Positions 48,109 through 59,124 are shown, counted from the first letter of the stretch. The stretch is DNA of 64,000 nt from Salinicola avicenniae (GCF_023736115.1 NZ_JAKQZC010000002.1:186001-250000), one strand, 5' to 3'. A program made the numbers and translations. The notes: generated by a model not told the origin, from the sequence alone.

Positions 48109-49689
48109 ATGTCCGGTCTTCAATCCTTTCTGCTTTCCCTACGCGGGCGCTTCGTTGTCAGCCTGCTGGGACTGTTGATCATCGCCATGGCGGCCCTGCT
48201 GCTGATCGGCACCTTGCTGATCTATCCCAATGTCAGGTCGCAGGAGATAGCATCGGCGGACCTCGAGATGGACCGTCTCGAACGCGCGCTTGGAGGCGAG
48301 ATGCGCACCCTGATGATGACGAGCAAGGACTGGGCGATCTGGGACGATACTTATACGTTCATCCAGGGTCACAATAAGCGCTACCTTCAGGTCAACCTCA
48401 GCGATAGCCTGTTCGAGGATCTCGACTTTCAGGCCATGCTGTTTCTCGACGCGCATTACCAGATGCACTGGGGCGCCGGTATCGACCCCGATACCGGCCA
48501 CTACGCCTCCTGCTCCATGCCCTTCTTCACCTGTCGCTGGATGCAGCCTTTTCTGGATCGGCTCTGGCTTGACGACAATCTGTCGGATGACGAGCCGGAG
48601 GCCTATCTGTTCAGCTTGAACGACCGCCGTTATCTGGCGGCCACCCACCCAGTGGTTCGCTCCAACGGCATGGGACCGGCAGCCGGGTGGCTCGTACAGA
48701 TACGGCCGTTGAACGATCGCTGGCACGAGCGATTTCGCCAGACGACCGGCCGCCGGCTAATGCTGCGTCAACAGCCGGATAGCGCACCTGCGGCACTGCA
48801 GGTGCGCCCCACCGGTGACGGCAATGCCGAAGTCTCGCGCGGCTTCGTCAGCAACGATCAGACTTGGCTGATGAGCACCCGCATTCCTCGCCGCGCCTTT
48901 ATCGAACATCTGACGACCCTGCATTATGCCCAGTGGTGGACCGCTGGCCTGCTGCTGGTAGTCATCATATTGATCGTGGTGTTACTGGAACTGGTGATCC
49001 TGCGCCCGCTGCGTCAGCTCTCGCGCTTCACTCGACGAGCCAGACAGGAGGACTTCTGCAGTGAGGTGCCGGCTGCCCTGCTGACACGTCAGGACGAGGT
49101 CGGGGGGCTGGCGAGGGAGTTCGCCGTCCTGATTCGCCATCAGCGCCAGCGCAACCACCGCCTGTTGGAGCTGTCGCAGACCGACCACCTGACGGGGCTG
49201 GCCAATCGCCGTCACTTCGATGCCCACCTCGAGCACCTGCTGACCGCGCCGGATATCCCGCCCCCCATCGCCGCCATCATGATCGACATCGATGATTTCA
49301 AAGCCTACAACGACGGTTACGGCCATCCCGAAGGGGACCGCTGCCTGAAGCGTCTGGCAAGCTGTCTCGATCGAGTCTGTACGCTGGCGGATATCGACGA
49401 TCTGCTGTTGGCCCGCGTCGGCGGCGAAGAGTTTGCAGTGATCATGCCGGGAGCCGACCAGCAACGCGCGGGCGACCTCGCGGAACAGCTGCGCCAAGGG
49501 GTCGTCGAGTTACACCTGCCGCATGCGCACTCGCCTCGCGGCTGGGTCACTATCAGTCTTGGCGTTGCCGTCAGCACGCCCACGGAGCATTCAGCATCGA
49601 CACTGCTGTCGCGGGCAGACAGCGCACTCTATAGCGCCAAGCAGGCAGGCCGCAACCGGGTCATGCAAGAGGATCGACAACCCGCCTGA
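48109..49689 (+). CDS. CHASE4-GGDEF membrane diguanylate cyclase
   Basis: 526 residues from ATG 48109. TM1 lies at about residues 15-40, a periplasmic CHASE4-like sensor domain at 45-275 ([14 protein letters not shown] motif), TM2 at about 280-300, a HAMP-like stretch, then the GGDEF domain. The signature GGEEF is at residues 438-442, so cyclic-di-GMP synthesis is expected. No RxxD inhibitory site is seen directly upstream. No EAL domain. The ribosome site is weak; a TTG at 48079 is an alternative start. The sensed signal is unknown. Confidence 0.88.
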   Translation: MSGLQSFLLSLRGRFVVSLLGLLIIAMAALLLIGTLLIYPNVRSQEIASADLEMDRLERALGGEMRTLMMTSKDWAIWDDTYTFIQGHNKRYLQVNLSDSLFEDLDFQAMLFLDAHYQMHWGAGIDPDTGHYASCSMPFFTCRWMQPFLDRLWLDDNLSDDEPEAYLFSLNDRRYLAATHPVVRSNGMGPAAGWLVQIRPLNDRWHERFRQTTGRRLMLRQQPDSAPAALQVRPTGDGNAEVSRGFVSNDQTWLMSTRIPRRAFIEHLTTLHYAQWWTAGLLLVVIILIVVLLELVILRPLRQLSRFTRRARQEDFCSEVPAALLTRQDEVGGLAREFAVLIRHQRQRNHRLLELSQTDHLTGLANRRHFDAHLEHLLTAPDIPPPIAAIMIDIDDFKAYNDGYGHPEGDRCLKRLASCLDRVCTLADIDDLLLARVGGEEFAVIMPGADQQRAGDLAEQLRQGVVELHLPHAHSPRGWVTISLGVAVSTPTEHSASTLLSRADSALYSAKQAGRNRVMQEDRQPA

Positions 49690-49717
49690 GCGGCTCGAAG
49701 GGCAGCGGCGATGGGTT

Positions 49718-49723
49718 TATAAT
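49718..49723 (+). promoter_or_regulatory. -10 element of rnfB-nth
   Basis: A perfect TATAAT followed by GCG; it overlaps the first in-frame ATG (49722), so that ATG would lie at or before the transcript start. The -35 is weak. Confidence 0.5.
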
Positions 49724-49754
49724 GCGTGCCCTTTCCCGCCCGGAGTCCGCTCTC

Positions 49755-50777
49755 TTGCCCGCTGCTGCCACGATCCCCGTCGACCGCATCGATGCCGAAT
49801 TGCCGCAGACCCAGTGCCGCAAGTGTGGCTTTGACGGTTGCCGCCCATATGCCGAGGCGATCGTCGACGGCGAAGCGATCAACCGCTGCCCCCCGGGCGG
49901 CGAAGCCACTCGAGACCGACTGGCGGCCTTGACCGGACAACCGGCTCTGGCCTTGATCGAAGCGCCGCAGACACCGCTGCTGGCCGTCATCCGCGAGGCC
50001 GAGTGCATCGGCTGCACGAAGTGCATTCAAGCCTGCCCTGTCGATGCGATCGTCGGTGCGGCCAAGCAGATGCACAGCGTCATCAACGCCGAGTGCACTG
50101 GCTGCGAACTCTGCATGGCACCTTGCCCGGTAGACTGCATCGACCTGATCGAACATCCGCAATGGCGGCAGGCCGAAAACGACGCTGAGCGCGCGGCCTT
50201 TCTCGACGCGCGGGCGAGCAACGGGCGACGCCGCTTCGAGGCACGCAATCAGAGACTGGCCCGACGCGCGGTGGAGAAGCAACAGAAGCGCGAGCAGCGG
50301 ATCGCCGCGACGCGCGCCAGCCAGGCATCGGCGACCACCGAACGTGCAGCCGATAGCGGCCAGGGAGGCGAACAGGACCTCACGGCCCTGAAGGCACAGC
50401 GCGCGACACTGGCGGCGCGCTACAAGCGTACCCAGCGCCAGCTCGAGAAGGCGGAAACGGCACAACGCCCCGGACTGCACGAGCGGCTGGACGCTTTCAC
50501 ACGACAACTCGAGGCACTCGACCATCGACTCGGGCTGGCCGTCGCCGGCAACGAATTTCCTCAGCAGAACCACCAGCACATCGCCGTTGCCGCGGCCGAG
50601 CAGGCGCGGCGAAAAGCGCGTCAGGAGCTCGCCCACTTCGAACGCCTGAAGGACACGGAAGGCGCCGCGCGGGCCCAAGAGAAGATCCTCGCGGCAGAGC
50701 GTCTTATCGCTCTGGCTCACCACTCGACCGGTGGCGGCGCGGGCGGGGCCAAAAAGGATCAGGGAACACAGACATGA
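49755..50777 (+). CDS. rnfB: RnfB-like ferredoxin without membrane anchor
   Basis: 340 residues. Order: an N-terminal four-cysteine Fe-S domain ([20 protein letters not shown]...NRC), two 4Fe-4S clusters ([19 protein letters not shown] and [19 protein letters not shown]), and a long charged coiled-coil tail (about residues 150-330). The hydrophobic N-terminal helix of membrane RnfB/RsxB is missing, so it is probably soluble. No rnfA, C, D, G or E is nearby. I choose the TTG at 49755 (GGAG nine bases upstream) because a -10 box overlaps the ATG at 49722; the latter would give 351 residues. Its stop overlaps nth (ATGA). Confidence 0.88.
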   Translation: MPAAATIPVDRIDAELPQTQCRKCGFDGCRPYAEAIVDGEAINRCPPGGEATRDRLAALTGQPALALIEAPQTPLLAVIREAECIGCTKCIQACPVDAIVGAAKQMHSVINAECTGCELCMAPCPVDCIDLIEHPQWRQAENDAERAAFLDARASNGRRRFEARNQRLARRAVEKQQKREQRIAATRASQASATTERAADSGQGGEQDLTALKAQRATLAARYKRTQRQLEKAETAQRPGLHERLDAFTRQLEALDHRLGLAVAGNEFPQQNHQHIAVAAAEQARRKARQELAHFERLKDTEGAARAQEKILAAERLIALAHHSTGGGAGGAKKDQGTQT

Positions 50778-51412
50778 ACGCGGACAAGCGAGCGCGTATT
50801 TTTGCGCGCCTGAAGGAACACAATCCCGAGCCAACCACGGAGCTGAACTGGACGACGCCTTTCGAGCTGCTGGCCGCTGTTCTGCTCTCCGCACAGGCGA
50901 CCGATGTCGGCGTCAACAAGGCAACAGCGCGCCTGTTCCCAGTGGCCAATACCCCACAGGCGATCATCGACCTCGGCATCGACGGCCTCAAGGAACACAT
51001 CAAGACCATCGGTCTCTACAACACCAAGGCCGAGAATCTAATGAAGACCTGTCACCTCTTGGTCGAACAGTATGGCGGCGACATCCCCCGCACCCGGGAA
51101 GGACTGGAGGCGCTACCCGGTGTCGGCCGCAAGACAGCCAATGTCATTCTGAACACGGCATTCGGCGAGCTGACAATGGCTGTCGACACGCATATCTTCC
51201 GCGTCGCCAATCGCACCCGGATCGCCAAGGGCAAGAACGTCCTGGAAGTCGAACAGAAGCTGCTGCGGCACGTACCTCGCGCCTACTTGAAGGATGCCCA
51301 TCACTGGCTGATCCTGCACGGGCGCTATACCTGCCTGGCGCGCAAACCACGCTGCGGCAGCTGCGTGATTGAAGACCTCTGCGAATACCCGGACAAGGTC
51401 GAGCTCGACTGA
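50774..51412 (+). CDS. nth: Endonuclease III
   Basis: Base-excision repair glycosylase/AP lyase for oxidised pyrimidines. 212 residues (211 in E. coli). The helix-hairpin-helix [11 protein letters not shown] carries the catalytic Lys, and the catalytic Asp is in [11 protein letters not shown]. The 4Fe-4S ligands C-x6-C-x2-C-x5-C lie in [17 protein letters not shown]. The start overlaps the rnfB stop by four bases, so translation is coupled to the ferredoxin. Confidence 0.97.
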   Translation: MNADKRARIFARLKEHNPEPTTELNWTTPFELLAAVLLSAQATDVGVNKATARLFPVANTPQAIIDLGIDGLKEHIKTIGLYNTKAENLMKTCHLLVEQYGGDIPRTREGLEALPGVGRKTANVILNTAFGELTMAVDTHIFRVANRTRIAKGKNVLEVEQKLLRHVPRAYLKDAHHWLILHGRYTCLARKPRCGSCVIEDLCEYPDKVELD

Positions 51413-51436
51413 ATCGAACCCGACCGCCGGCTTGAC

Positions 51437-51799
51437 CTAGCTCGTACCCGCCGCGCGTTCACCGCTCCGGGCGTTCGGCGCCCCGCGGCGATAGACCACC
51501 TTCCGCGTGCCGCCATCGCAGCTGCCGACGACCTCTGCGCCCGCATGAGGGCGCCCCGGTCGTACCCGCCCGTCGGTGACCTGGTCGTTGTCGACGACCT
51601 CGAGCAGAAAGTCCTGCGCCCCATTGTCGCGAATGGTGCGGTCGATCTGTGCTTGTAACCGTTCGCAGGCAAGCCGAGTCTCCGGCTGATGATCGAACGG
51701 CGACTCTTCCGCCGCGGCCGAGGCAACACTACTGGCCAACCCCACCAGGATCAGCCCCGCCCATGATGCACGCACCGCGCGCCCATCTGTTGTCGCCAT
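51437..51799 (-). CDS. DUF1161-family periplasmic protein
   Basis: 120 residues with a signal peptide (RASWAGLILVGLASSVASAAAEE). The mature part matches DUF1161: CERLQAQIDRTIRDNGAQDF and the end VVGSCDGGTRKVVYRR. Two conserved cysteines probably form a disulfide. ATG 51799 with GGAGG upstream. Single gene, function unknown. Confidence 0.82.
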   Translation of the reverse strand: MATTDGRAVRASWAGLILVGLASSVASAAAEESPFDHQPETRLACERLQAQIDRTIRDNGAQDFLLEVVDNDQVTDGRVRPGRPHAGAEVVGSCDGGTRKVVYRRGAPNARSGERAAGTS

Positions 51800-51897
51800 G
51801 TCATTTCCTCCAGCCCTGCTTCGGCAGCGTGCCGCCAGCCTTTCGAACATCACGGTATCGTCTCAGCATATCACCCTTACCTGCGTCGAACGGGAGA

Positions 51898-52560
51898 TCA
51901 CAGGTTAAGCTCACCGCCTTTCTCGACCGCGCGTCGGTAGGCCGGCCGCTCACGCATGGCCTGCAGCAGCCGCTTCAAAGCCGGATAGCCCTCGAGCCCC
52001 CCACGGAGATCGAGCGCCAGCAGCGGAAACCCCATTTGAATGTCCGCCGCCGAGAAATGCTCGCCGGTCAGCCAGGTGTGCGCGCCGGCACACTGTTCGC
52101 AGTAGGCCAGGTGACGCTGCAGCTGCGGGTCGAGAAACTGCCGCCGCATCCCGCCAGCCAGCAGCTTGCCGACCGGACGCAGGGGGGCCGGCACCGGCGA
52201 CTTCGATAGCCGCGAGATGACCAGGCGCATCACCAGCAGCGGCATGAGCGAACCCTCCGCGTAGTGAAGCCACTCCAGATAACGCACCCGGGACGCGGTA
52301 CCGGCGGAGGGCACCAGCCACTCCCCTCCGTGCGTTGCGACCAGATACTCGATGATGGCCCCCGATTCGGCAATCACCTGCTCCCCATCGACCACTACCG
52401 GCGACTTGCCCAGCGGATGCACCTGCTGCAAGGCCGCAGGGGCCAGCATCGATCGGGCATCACGCTGATAGCGCACGATCTCGTAGTCGACCTCCAGCTC
52501 CTCGAGCAGCCAGAGAATTCTCAGAGAGCGGGAGTTCTCCAAGTGATGAACGACGATCAT
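51898..52560 (-). CDS. Glutathione S-transferase
   Basis: 220 residues. The thioredoxin-like N terminus MIVVHHLENSRSLRILWLLEEL carries the catalytic Ser region (NSRS) and the glutathione-binding ESGAIIEYL. The helical domain ends with FSAADIQMGFPLLAL. This is a beta/theta-like bacterial GST, different in type from the one at 40522. Substrate unknown. The ATG lies in CGATCATGG with weak ribosome site. Confidence 0.88.
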   Translation of the reverse strand: MIVVHHLENSRSLRILWLLEELEVDYEIVRYQRDARSMLAPAALQQVHPLGKSPVVVDGEQVIAESGAIIEYLVATHGGEWLVPSAGTASRVRYLEWLHYAEGSLMPLLVMRLVISRLSKSPVPAPLRPVGKLLAGGMRRQFLDPQLQRHLAYCEQCAGAHTWLTGEHFSAADIQMGFPLLALDLRGGLEGYPALKRLLQAMRERPAYRRAVEKGGELNL

Positions 52561-52634
52561 GGCGAATTTGCCTCATGTCGGTGTGTCGCTCAACGATAGG
52601 CAGCGATCACCAACCTCGCCACTGCGATCTCGGC

Positions 52635-53693
52635 TCAGGCATGCTCTAACCCGAGGGCCGCGGCGTAGCCTTTCCGCCAGGCGTGCCACTGCCAGCCGCA
52701 GGCGTCCGGCAGGGGCGGTCGAGACGACGGAAACCGGAGCCAGTCGGCCAGCCGCGCAGCCAGGCCACCGGCATCACCGGGATAGCGATAAGCATCGGCA
52801 TAGTATTCGGGAAAACAGAGCCGATCGGGCACCAGCGGCAGGCAGCCTCGCGTGACCGCCTCCATGATCGCCAGGCCCTGAAACTCGTGATTGGTGGTCG
52901 ACACCACGATGTCACTGGCCTCGAGCATCTCGCGATAGGCTTCGACCGGCTGCTCGCCCCAGCAGACGATCCGCTCGCCAAGCCAGGCACGCGCGCTATC
53001 GAAGACCGCCGGCGACTGTCGGAACTGCTGCCCCATGACCGCCAGCTCGAAGTCGACGCCGAGCGTCACCAGCTGCTCAAGCGCGGCAAAGAACGCCTCG
53101 GGGTTCTTGTCGTATTCCCAGCGATGATTCCAGACGATACGGCAGCCGCCACCGGCGGCTTTCGGCGTCATATCGGCCAACGGCACCGGCAGTATCCACG
53201 CCTCGAGGGCCAGGCGCGCGAACCAGTCATCGAGTTTGGGGTTGTCCGGCATGCGATGCAGAAACGCCCGCGCCCCGGCAATCAGGCTGTCGCGATTGTA
53301 GGCGCTATTGAACACCACCACGTCGGCCGCCATGGCTGCATAGAGATTGACCATCATCGGCTCGGGTCGAGGCGCCTGATGGCCGGAAGGCGGAAACGCG
53401 AACTGATTCTCGTGGAAATAAACCACCTTGCGGGCATGTGCCAACGACGGGCAGAGACCGACCAGCGTGGCCAGGTCAACCATCGAGGTGGCTACCACCA
53501 GGTCGTAGGACCGGTCCAGCAAGGCCGAAGCCTCGGTCTTCCACAGCAACGGGTTGGCCCGTATGCGCCAGGAGAAATGGCGTGGCGGCAGCTCGAGCCG
53601 CGTCCAGGCTATCTCGGGAAATGCCGCCTGCAGCCCGTCGGCCCATTCACGATGGCTGACGGCGGCATAGGCGGAAAGCAACAGCGCTTTCAT
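52635..53693 (-). CDS. tRNA-queuosine alpha-mannosyltransferase-like glycosyltransferase (DUF3524)
   Basis: 352 residues. The N-terminal domain (LLLSAYAAVSHREWADGL, FSWRIRANPLLW, YFHENQFAFPP) is the DUF3524 fold shared with eukaryotic GTDC1/QTMAN. The C-terminal part is a GT4-type domain with NHRWEYDKNPEAFF and the sugar-nucleotide motif STTNHEFQGLAIMEAVTRGC (key EFQG..IMEA). In animals the family mannosylates queuosine-34 of tRNA-Asp. A tRNA role in this bacterium is inference. ATG 53693 with a GAG-type site. No tgt or que gene lies in the window. Confidence 0.8.
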   Translation of the reverse strand: MKALLLSAYAAVSHREWADGLQAAFPEIAWTRLELPPRHFSWRIRANPLLWKTEASALLDRSYDLVVATSMVDLATLVGLCPSLAHARKVVYFHENQFAFPPSGHQAPRPEPMMVNLYAAMAADVVVFNSAYNRDSLIAGARAFLHRMPDNPKLDDWFARLALEAWILPVPLADMTPKAAGGGCRIVWNHRWEYDKNPEAFFAALEQLVTLGVDFELAVMGQQFRQSPAVFDSARAWLGERIVCWGEQPVEAYREMLEASDIVVSTTNHEFQGLAIMEAVTRGCLPLVPDRLCFPEYYADAYRYPGDAGGLAARLADWLRFPSSRPPLPDACGWQWHAWRKGYAAALGLEHA

Positions 53694-53738
53694 ACCGACT
53701 CACTCTGCAAACGCTTTCTGGTGTGACCATCCAACGCA

Positions 53739-53764
53739 ACGACGGCGCCGAAAGGCGCCGTCGT
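53739..53764 (-). terminator. Hairpin after the HlyU-family gene
   Basis: An 11-bp stem ACGACGGCGCC with a four-base loop, 40 bp past the stop on the minus strand. The following T run is weak. Confidence 0.55.
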
Positions 53765-53804
53765 CATGGCAGGACTCGCAGTGCGAGACACGTGCTGGCG
53801 GCCG

Positions 53805-54107
53805 TCAGTGCTCCTGCTCGAACATGTCGTCGCCCACGTCATCGATATAGCGCTGACTCTTGGCGACGGTGAGTTCGACGCAGGCATCTTCGCCCGGAAC
53901 CACATCGGAGCGCTCGAAGCGGCGCTGACGCATGCCGCCATCCGCATCCGGCTTGCGGATCCAACCGCTGACCCGATACTGGCCGCCGGCATCCTGCGGC
54001 TCGGGTACGATCAGAAAGCCCTTATGCTCGACCGCCTCGCGCTCCGGCTTCGGGGTGGCGCTGTCGCGCCCCCCACTCAGCAGTCCGGAAAAGAGTTTCT
54101 TCAGCAT
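53805..54107 (-). CDS. HlyU-family protein
   Basis: 100 residues: MLKKLFSGLLSGG, then a KGFLIVPEPQDAGGQYRVSGWI beta region and an acidic C terminus ending DDMFEQEH. It matches the HlyU family (winged-helix regulators in Vibrio; many relatives have no DNA-binding helices and are small single-domain proteins). A regulatory role is not shown. ATG 54107 with AGGTAG nearby. It follows argG by 56 bp and may share its transcript. Confidence 0.82.
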   Translation of the reverse strand: MLKKLFSGLLSGGRDSATPKPEREAVEHKGFLIVPEPQDAGGQYRVSGWIRKPDADGGMRQRRFERSDVVPGEDACVELTVAKSQRYIDDVGDDMFEQEH

Positions 54108-54163
54108 GCTACCTGCCCTCCTGTCGATGACCGGTACGGCGGCATGCCGCGCCGGTCGGCGCC

Positions 54164-55384
<1,221 letters not shown>

Positions 55385-55654
55385 GCGACAACTCCTTGCT
55401 GATTGTTCATCGACCGTCGCGGCCCGGCGGCGGTCCGGATGGCGGCGGCCTCGCGACGTCGCAGCGTCGACAAGGGCCCCCAGGCAAACCGCGATTATAA
55501 CGCCCCGCGCGCACGGAGAATACCGAGCAGCGGGACGCCGCTGGCCGAAACTGCTAGACTTCACGCGATTCGGCGCGGCATCCGCCGTCACCTCATTGCA
55601 TCATCTTTGCGCGATAACCTATCGCCGCCATTTCTAGGGAACGGGAGTCATTGC

Positions 55655-56320
55655 ATGTCGGACGCCAGCACAAGGGAGCTGATGGCGCAGCGTTTTCGCG
55701 GGTATCTCCCGGTGGTGGTGGATATCGAGACAGGCGGCTTCAACGCGGCAACCGACGCCCTGCTCGAGATCGCCGCCGTTCCCCTCACTATCGACGAGCA
55801 GGGCAACCTGCTGCCGCTAGAGACGATCGCCTTCCATATCGCCCCCTTCGAGGGCGCCAACGTGGAGCAATCTGCGTTGGATTTCACCGGCATCGACCTG
55901 CAGAGCCCTTTCCGCCAGGAGATCGCGGTCAGCGAGCGGGAAGCGCTGGACGGCATCTTCAAGCCAATACGCAAGACGATCAAGTCTCACGGCTGCTCGC
56001 GGGCCATCCTGGTCGGACACAACGCGTCCTTCGACCAAGGGTTTCTCAACGCGGCCGTCAACCGCTGCGCCATCAAGCGCAACCCCTTTCATCCGTTCTC
56101 CAGCTTCGATACGGCGACCCTGTCGGCGTTGACCTACGGCCAGACCGTGCTCGCACGTGCCTGCCAGGCTGCAGGCATCGACTTCGACAATGCCTCCGCG
56201 CATTCGGCCAGCTACGACACCGAGCGCACCGCTGAGCTGTTCTGCGCCATCGTCAATCGCTTCAAGGATCTTGGCGGCTGGCATCTAGCACTCAAGGAAC
56301 AGGGCTACGACGAGGCCTGA
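55655..56320 (+). CDS. rnt: Ribonuclease T
   Basis: DEDD-family 3'-5' exoribonuclease that matures tRNA and 23S rRNA 3' ends. 221 residues. The catalytic residues are Asp and Glu in [10 protein letters not shown], Asp in [12 protein letters not shown], and His-Asp in [17 protein letters not shown] 55655 with GGGAG upstream; 84 upstream codons of open frame are rejected. Single gene. Confidence 0.96.
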   Translation: MSDASTRELMAQRFRGYLPVVVDIETGGFNAATDALLEIAAVPLTIDEQGNLLPLETIAFHIAPFEGANVEQSALDFTGIDLQSPFRQEIAVSEREALDGIFKPIRKTIKSHGCSRAILVGHNASFDQGFLNAAVNRCAIKRNPFHPFSSFDTATLSALTYGQTVLARACQAAGIDFDNASAHSASYDTERTAELFCAIVNRFKDLGGWHLALKEQGYDEA

Positions 56321-56562
56321 TCGTCCCGCCCTTCGGCGCTCATGCGCCGGCGGGCGAACAAGCTAGCCATCGCCGACGCGTCATCGCCTTCCTCAGAAGC
56401 CCCGTTGTCGGCCCTTTCGACCTCCCCCCCAACGCCACCTTTCGGCCTCCTGCTACACCATCGTGAGCGCGTGCATCCCCCCGATCCACGCGGAGCCTTG
56501 GAGGGGCTAGCCCAAAGGATAAGTCTCTCGCCTCTAGCCTCTTTCCGGGCAATCCGCTAGGC

Positions 56563-56568
56563 TAAAAT
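56563..56568 (+). promoter_or_regulatory. -10 element of fadE
   Basis: TAAAAT directly upstream of the 24-bp palindrome, placing that operator over the likely transcription start. No clear -35. Confidence 0.4.
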
Positions 56569-56569
56569 C

Positions 56570-56593
56570 AAATTCAAACGCCCGTCTGAATTT
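56570..56593. promoter_or_regulatory. PsrA-like operator before fadE
   Basis: 24-bp inverted repeat, 10 of 12 positions symmetric, with arms AAATTCA/TGAATTT and core CAAAC-n4-GTCTG. The core is one mismatch from the PsrA consensus (C/G)AAAC-n2-4-GTTT(G/C) of pseudomonads. PsrA represses beta-oxidation genes until a fatty acid binds it. Confidence 0.6.
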
Positions 56594-56618
56594 CGGCTTC
56601 CCTCCTTCGGAGTTCGAC

Positions 56619-59087
56619 ATGACCACACTGCTGCTTCTCCTCGCCGCTATCGCTGGATGCCTGATCGTCATGCGCCGCGAGGCCGGTGCCACCGCTGCGC
56701 TGGCGGTGCTGGCGATCCTCGGCGTCATCGGGCTGATTCTGGACGCGACGGTCATCGGTTCGCTACTGCTCATTGCCGCAGCCGTCGTCGCGATCTGCGG
56801 CCTCGCGCCGCTGCGCCGGCGCTGGCTGTCGCCGCGGCTTTTTGCCCTGTTCAAGAAGATCGCGCCGCGCGTGTCCGAGACCGAGCGAGTCGCGCTGGAT
56901 GCCGGCACAGTCGCCTGGGACGGCCAGCTCTTTAGCGGTCGCCCGGACTGGCAGACGCTGATCGACTACCGCCATGCCAAGCTGAGCGACGAGGAGCAGG
57001 CCTTTATCGACAAGCAATGCTCGGTCGCCGCCGGTATGTGCAACGCCTGGGAAATCGCCCGCGAGCGCGCCGACATGCCGCCCGAACTGTGGGACTACCT
57101 GAAGCGCGAGCGGTTCTTCGGCATGATCATTCCCAAGGCCTACGGTGGGCTGGAGTTCTCGGCCAAGGCGCAGTCGGCCGTGCTGCAGAAGCTGGCCTTC
57201 AACGAAACCCTGATGAGCACCGTCGGCGTGCCCAACTCGCTTGGGCCGGGGGAGCTGCTGCTGAAGTACGGGACCGAAGCGCAGAAAGACCACTACCTGC
57301 CACGCCTGGCCGATGGCCGCGAGATCCCCTGTTTCGCCCTCACCGGGCCACGCGCCGGCAGCGATGCCACCTCGATTCCGGATGTCGGCATCGTCTGTCG
57401 CGGCCAGCACGAAGGCAAGGAAGTGCTGGGGCTCAGGCTGACGTTCGAGAAACGCTGGATCACGCTGGCTCCCGTCGCCACGGTGGTCGGTCTCGCCTTC
57501 CGCCTGTTCGATCCGGACAACCTGCTGGAGCGTGGCGAGAGCGATATCGGCATCAGCTGCGCGCTGATCCCGCGTGACACCGAAGGCATGGAGATCGGCC
57601 GCCGCCACCATCCCATCGGCAGCCCGTTCATGAACGGCCCGATCCGCGGCAAGGATGTCTTCATCCCGCTGGACTACCTGATCGGCGGCCTGGAAATGGC
57701 CGGCCAGGGCTGGCGCATGCTGGTCGAGTGTCTTTCCGTGGGCCGCTGCATCACGCTGCCCTCCGGGGCCGCCGGCATCGGTCGCTACGCCGTGGGCTGG
57801 AGCGGCGGGTTCACCCGCATACGGCGCCAGTTCAATGTCGCAGTCGCGGACATGGAGGGCGTGCAGGAGCCGCTGGCGCGCATCGCCGCCAAGGCGTATA
57901 TCTCCCAGGCTGCGGTCATGCAGACGGCCAACACCATCGACCAGGGCGTCAAGCCAGCCGTCCCCTCGGCCATCCTCAAGAGCCAGCTGACCGAGTTCCA
58001 GCGCGACATCCTGAGCGACGCCATGGACGTGCACGGCGGCCGCACGGTAACGCTCGGGCCGCGCAACTACCTGGGGATCGGCTACAGCGCCAACCCGGTC
58101 TCGATCACGGTCGAGGGCGCCAACATCATGACCCGCAACCTGATGATCTTCGGTCAGGGAGCGATTCGCTGTCATCCCTACGTCCTCGAAGAGCTCGCCG
58201 CCAAGGATGCCAACGACGCCCAGGCCTTCGACCGCCTTTTCTTCCGTCATCTCGGCCTGATCTTCGGCAACGCGGCGCGTGCCTTTACCGAAGCGTTCGG
58301 CATCGGCCGACCGGAAGTGCCGTTCGACGACGTCGCCAAACCCTACGCTCAGGACGCCGCGCGGCTCTCTTCTGCCTTCAGTCTCTGCGCGGATGCCGCC
58401 ATGGCCAGCCTCGGTGCCAAGCTCAAGCAGCGCGAAATGATCTCGGCCCGGCTCGGCGATGTCCTGTCCAATCTCTATCTGCTGTCGATGGTGCTCAAGC
58501 AGTGGCACGACACCGACCGCGTCGATGCCGAACCCGCGCTCTTCCACTACAGCTGTCGGCTACTGCTGAACCGTACGGAACAGGCGTTCATCGACCTCTT
58601 CGACAACCTGCCCAATCGGGCGCTGGGCAAGACGCTATCGGTCGTCACCATGCCGCTGGGACGCCGCTGGTCGAAGCCACAGGACCGGCTGACGCGAGAG
58701 ATCGCAAAGGCGATTTCCACCGACAGCGCGCTGCGCCACAAGATGATTCGCGACACCTGGGATACCTGGGAGAGCGGTCAGAAAGAAAACGCGCTGGCCC
58801 GCTACAACGCCCTGCTGGCTGACGCCGAACGTGCCGAGGCGATCTACCGCACGCTCCAGAAGGCCAAAGGGAAGCGTCAGCTTCCTGAAGACGCCTTGCA
58901 TCCGGAGCAATGGATCGACGCCGCGTACGAGGCCGAGCTGATAAGCGAGGAAGATGCCACCTTCATGCGAGCCCACGAAGCGGAGGTGCTGGAGATGCTG
59001 ACGGTGGACGACTTCGCCTTCGATGCCTTTGTCACGCGACAGGCCAAAACCGCCAGCCGTCGCGAGACGGACGACGCGCCCGCCTGA
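56619..59087 (+). CDS. fadE: Acyl-CoA dehydrogenase FadE
   Basis: First step of fatty-acid beta-oxidation. 822 residues, the size of the E. coli FadE type (814). Two or three hydrophobic segments occupy residues 1-65. The dehydrogenase domain starts near 100 (AYGGLEFSAKAQSAVLQKLA) and has FAD-site motifs CFALTGPRAGSDATS and DAMDVHGGRTVTLGP. The C-terminal part is the FadE-specific extension. A PsrA-like operator precedes it. Start ATG with CGGAG upstream. Confidence 0.95.
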   Translation: MTTLLLLLAAIAGCLIVMRREAGATAALAVLAILGVIGLILDATVIGSLLLIAAAVVAICGLAPLRRRWLSPRLFALFKKIAPRVSETERVALDAGTVAWDGQLFSGRPDWQTLIDYRHAKLSDEEQAFIDKQCSVAAGMCNAWEIARERADMPPELWDYLKRERFFGMIIPKAYGGLEFSAKAQSAVLQKLAFNETLMSTVGVPNSLGPGELLLKYGTEAQKDHYLPRLADGREIPCFALTGPRAGSDATSIPDVGIVCRGQHEGKEVLGLRLTFEKRWITLAPVATVVGLAFRLFDPDNLLERGESDIGISCALIPRDTEGMEIGRRHHPIGSPFMNGPIRGKDVFIPLDYLIGGLEMAGQGWRMLVECLSVGRCITLPSGAAGIGRYAVGWSGGFTRIRRQFNVAVADMEGVQEPLARIAAKAYISQAAVMQTANTIDQGVKPAVPSAILKSQLTEFQRDILSDAMDVHGGRTVTLGPRNYLGIGYSANPVSITVEGANIMTRNLMIFGQGAIRCHPYVLEELAAKDANDAQAFDRLFFRHLGLIFGNAARAFTEAFGIGRPEVPFDDVAKPYAQDAARLSSAFSLCADAAMASLGAKLKQREMISARLGDVLSNLYLLSMVLKQWHDTDRVDAEPALFHYSCRLLLNRTEQAFIDLFDNLPNRALGKTLSVVTMPLGRRWSKPQDRLTREIAKAISTDSALRHKMIRDTWDTWESGQKENALARYNALLADAERAEAIYRTLQKAKGKRQLPEDALHPEQWIDAAYEAELISEEDATFMRAHEAEVLEMLTVDDFAFDAFVTRQAKTASRRETDDAPA

Positions 59088-59124
59088 TGCCGTGAGCTTC
59101 ACCGAGCGGCATGACGGCCATGAT

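Larger units (their letters stand above)
56321..56618. other. 298-bp region upstream of fadE
   Basis: Holds the fadE promoter and the operator-like palindrome. The first 200 bp show nothing else supportable. Confidence 0.5.

Noticed and set aside
56763-58547. 594-codon antisense frame inside fadE
   Set aside because: It mirrors the fadE codon pattern, has no start signal, and fadE is intact and conserved.
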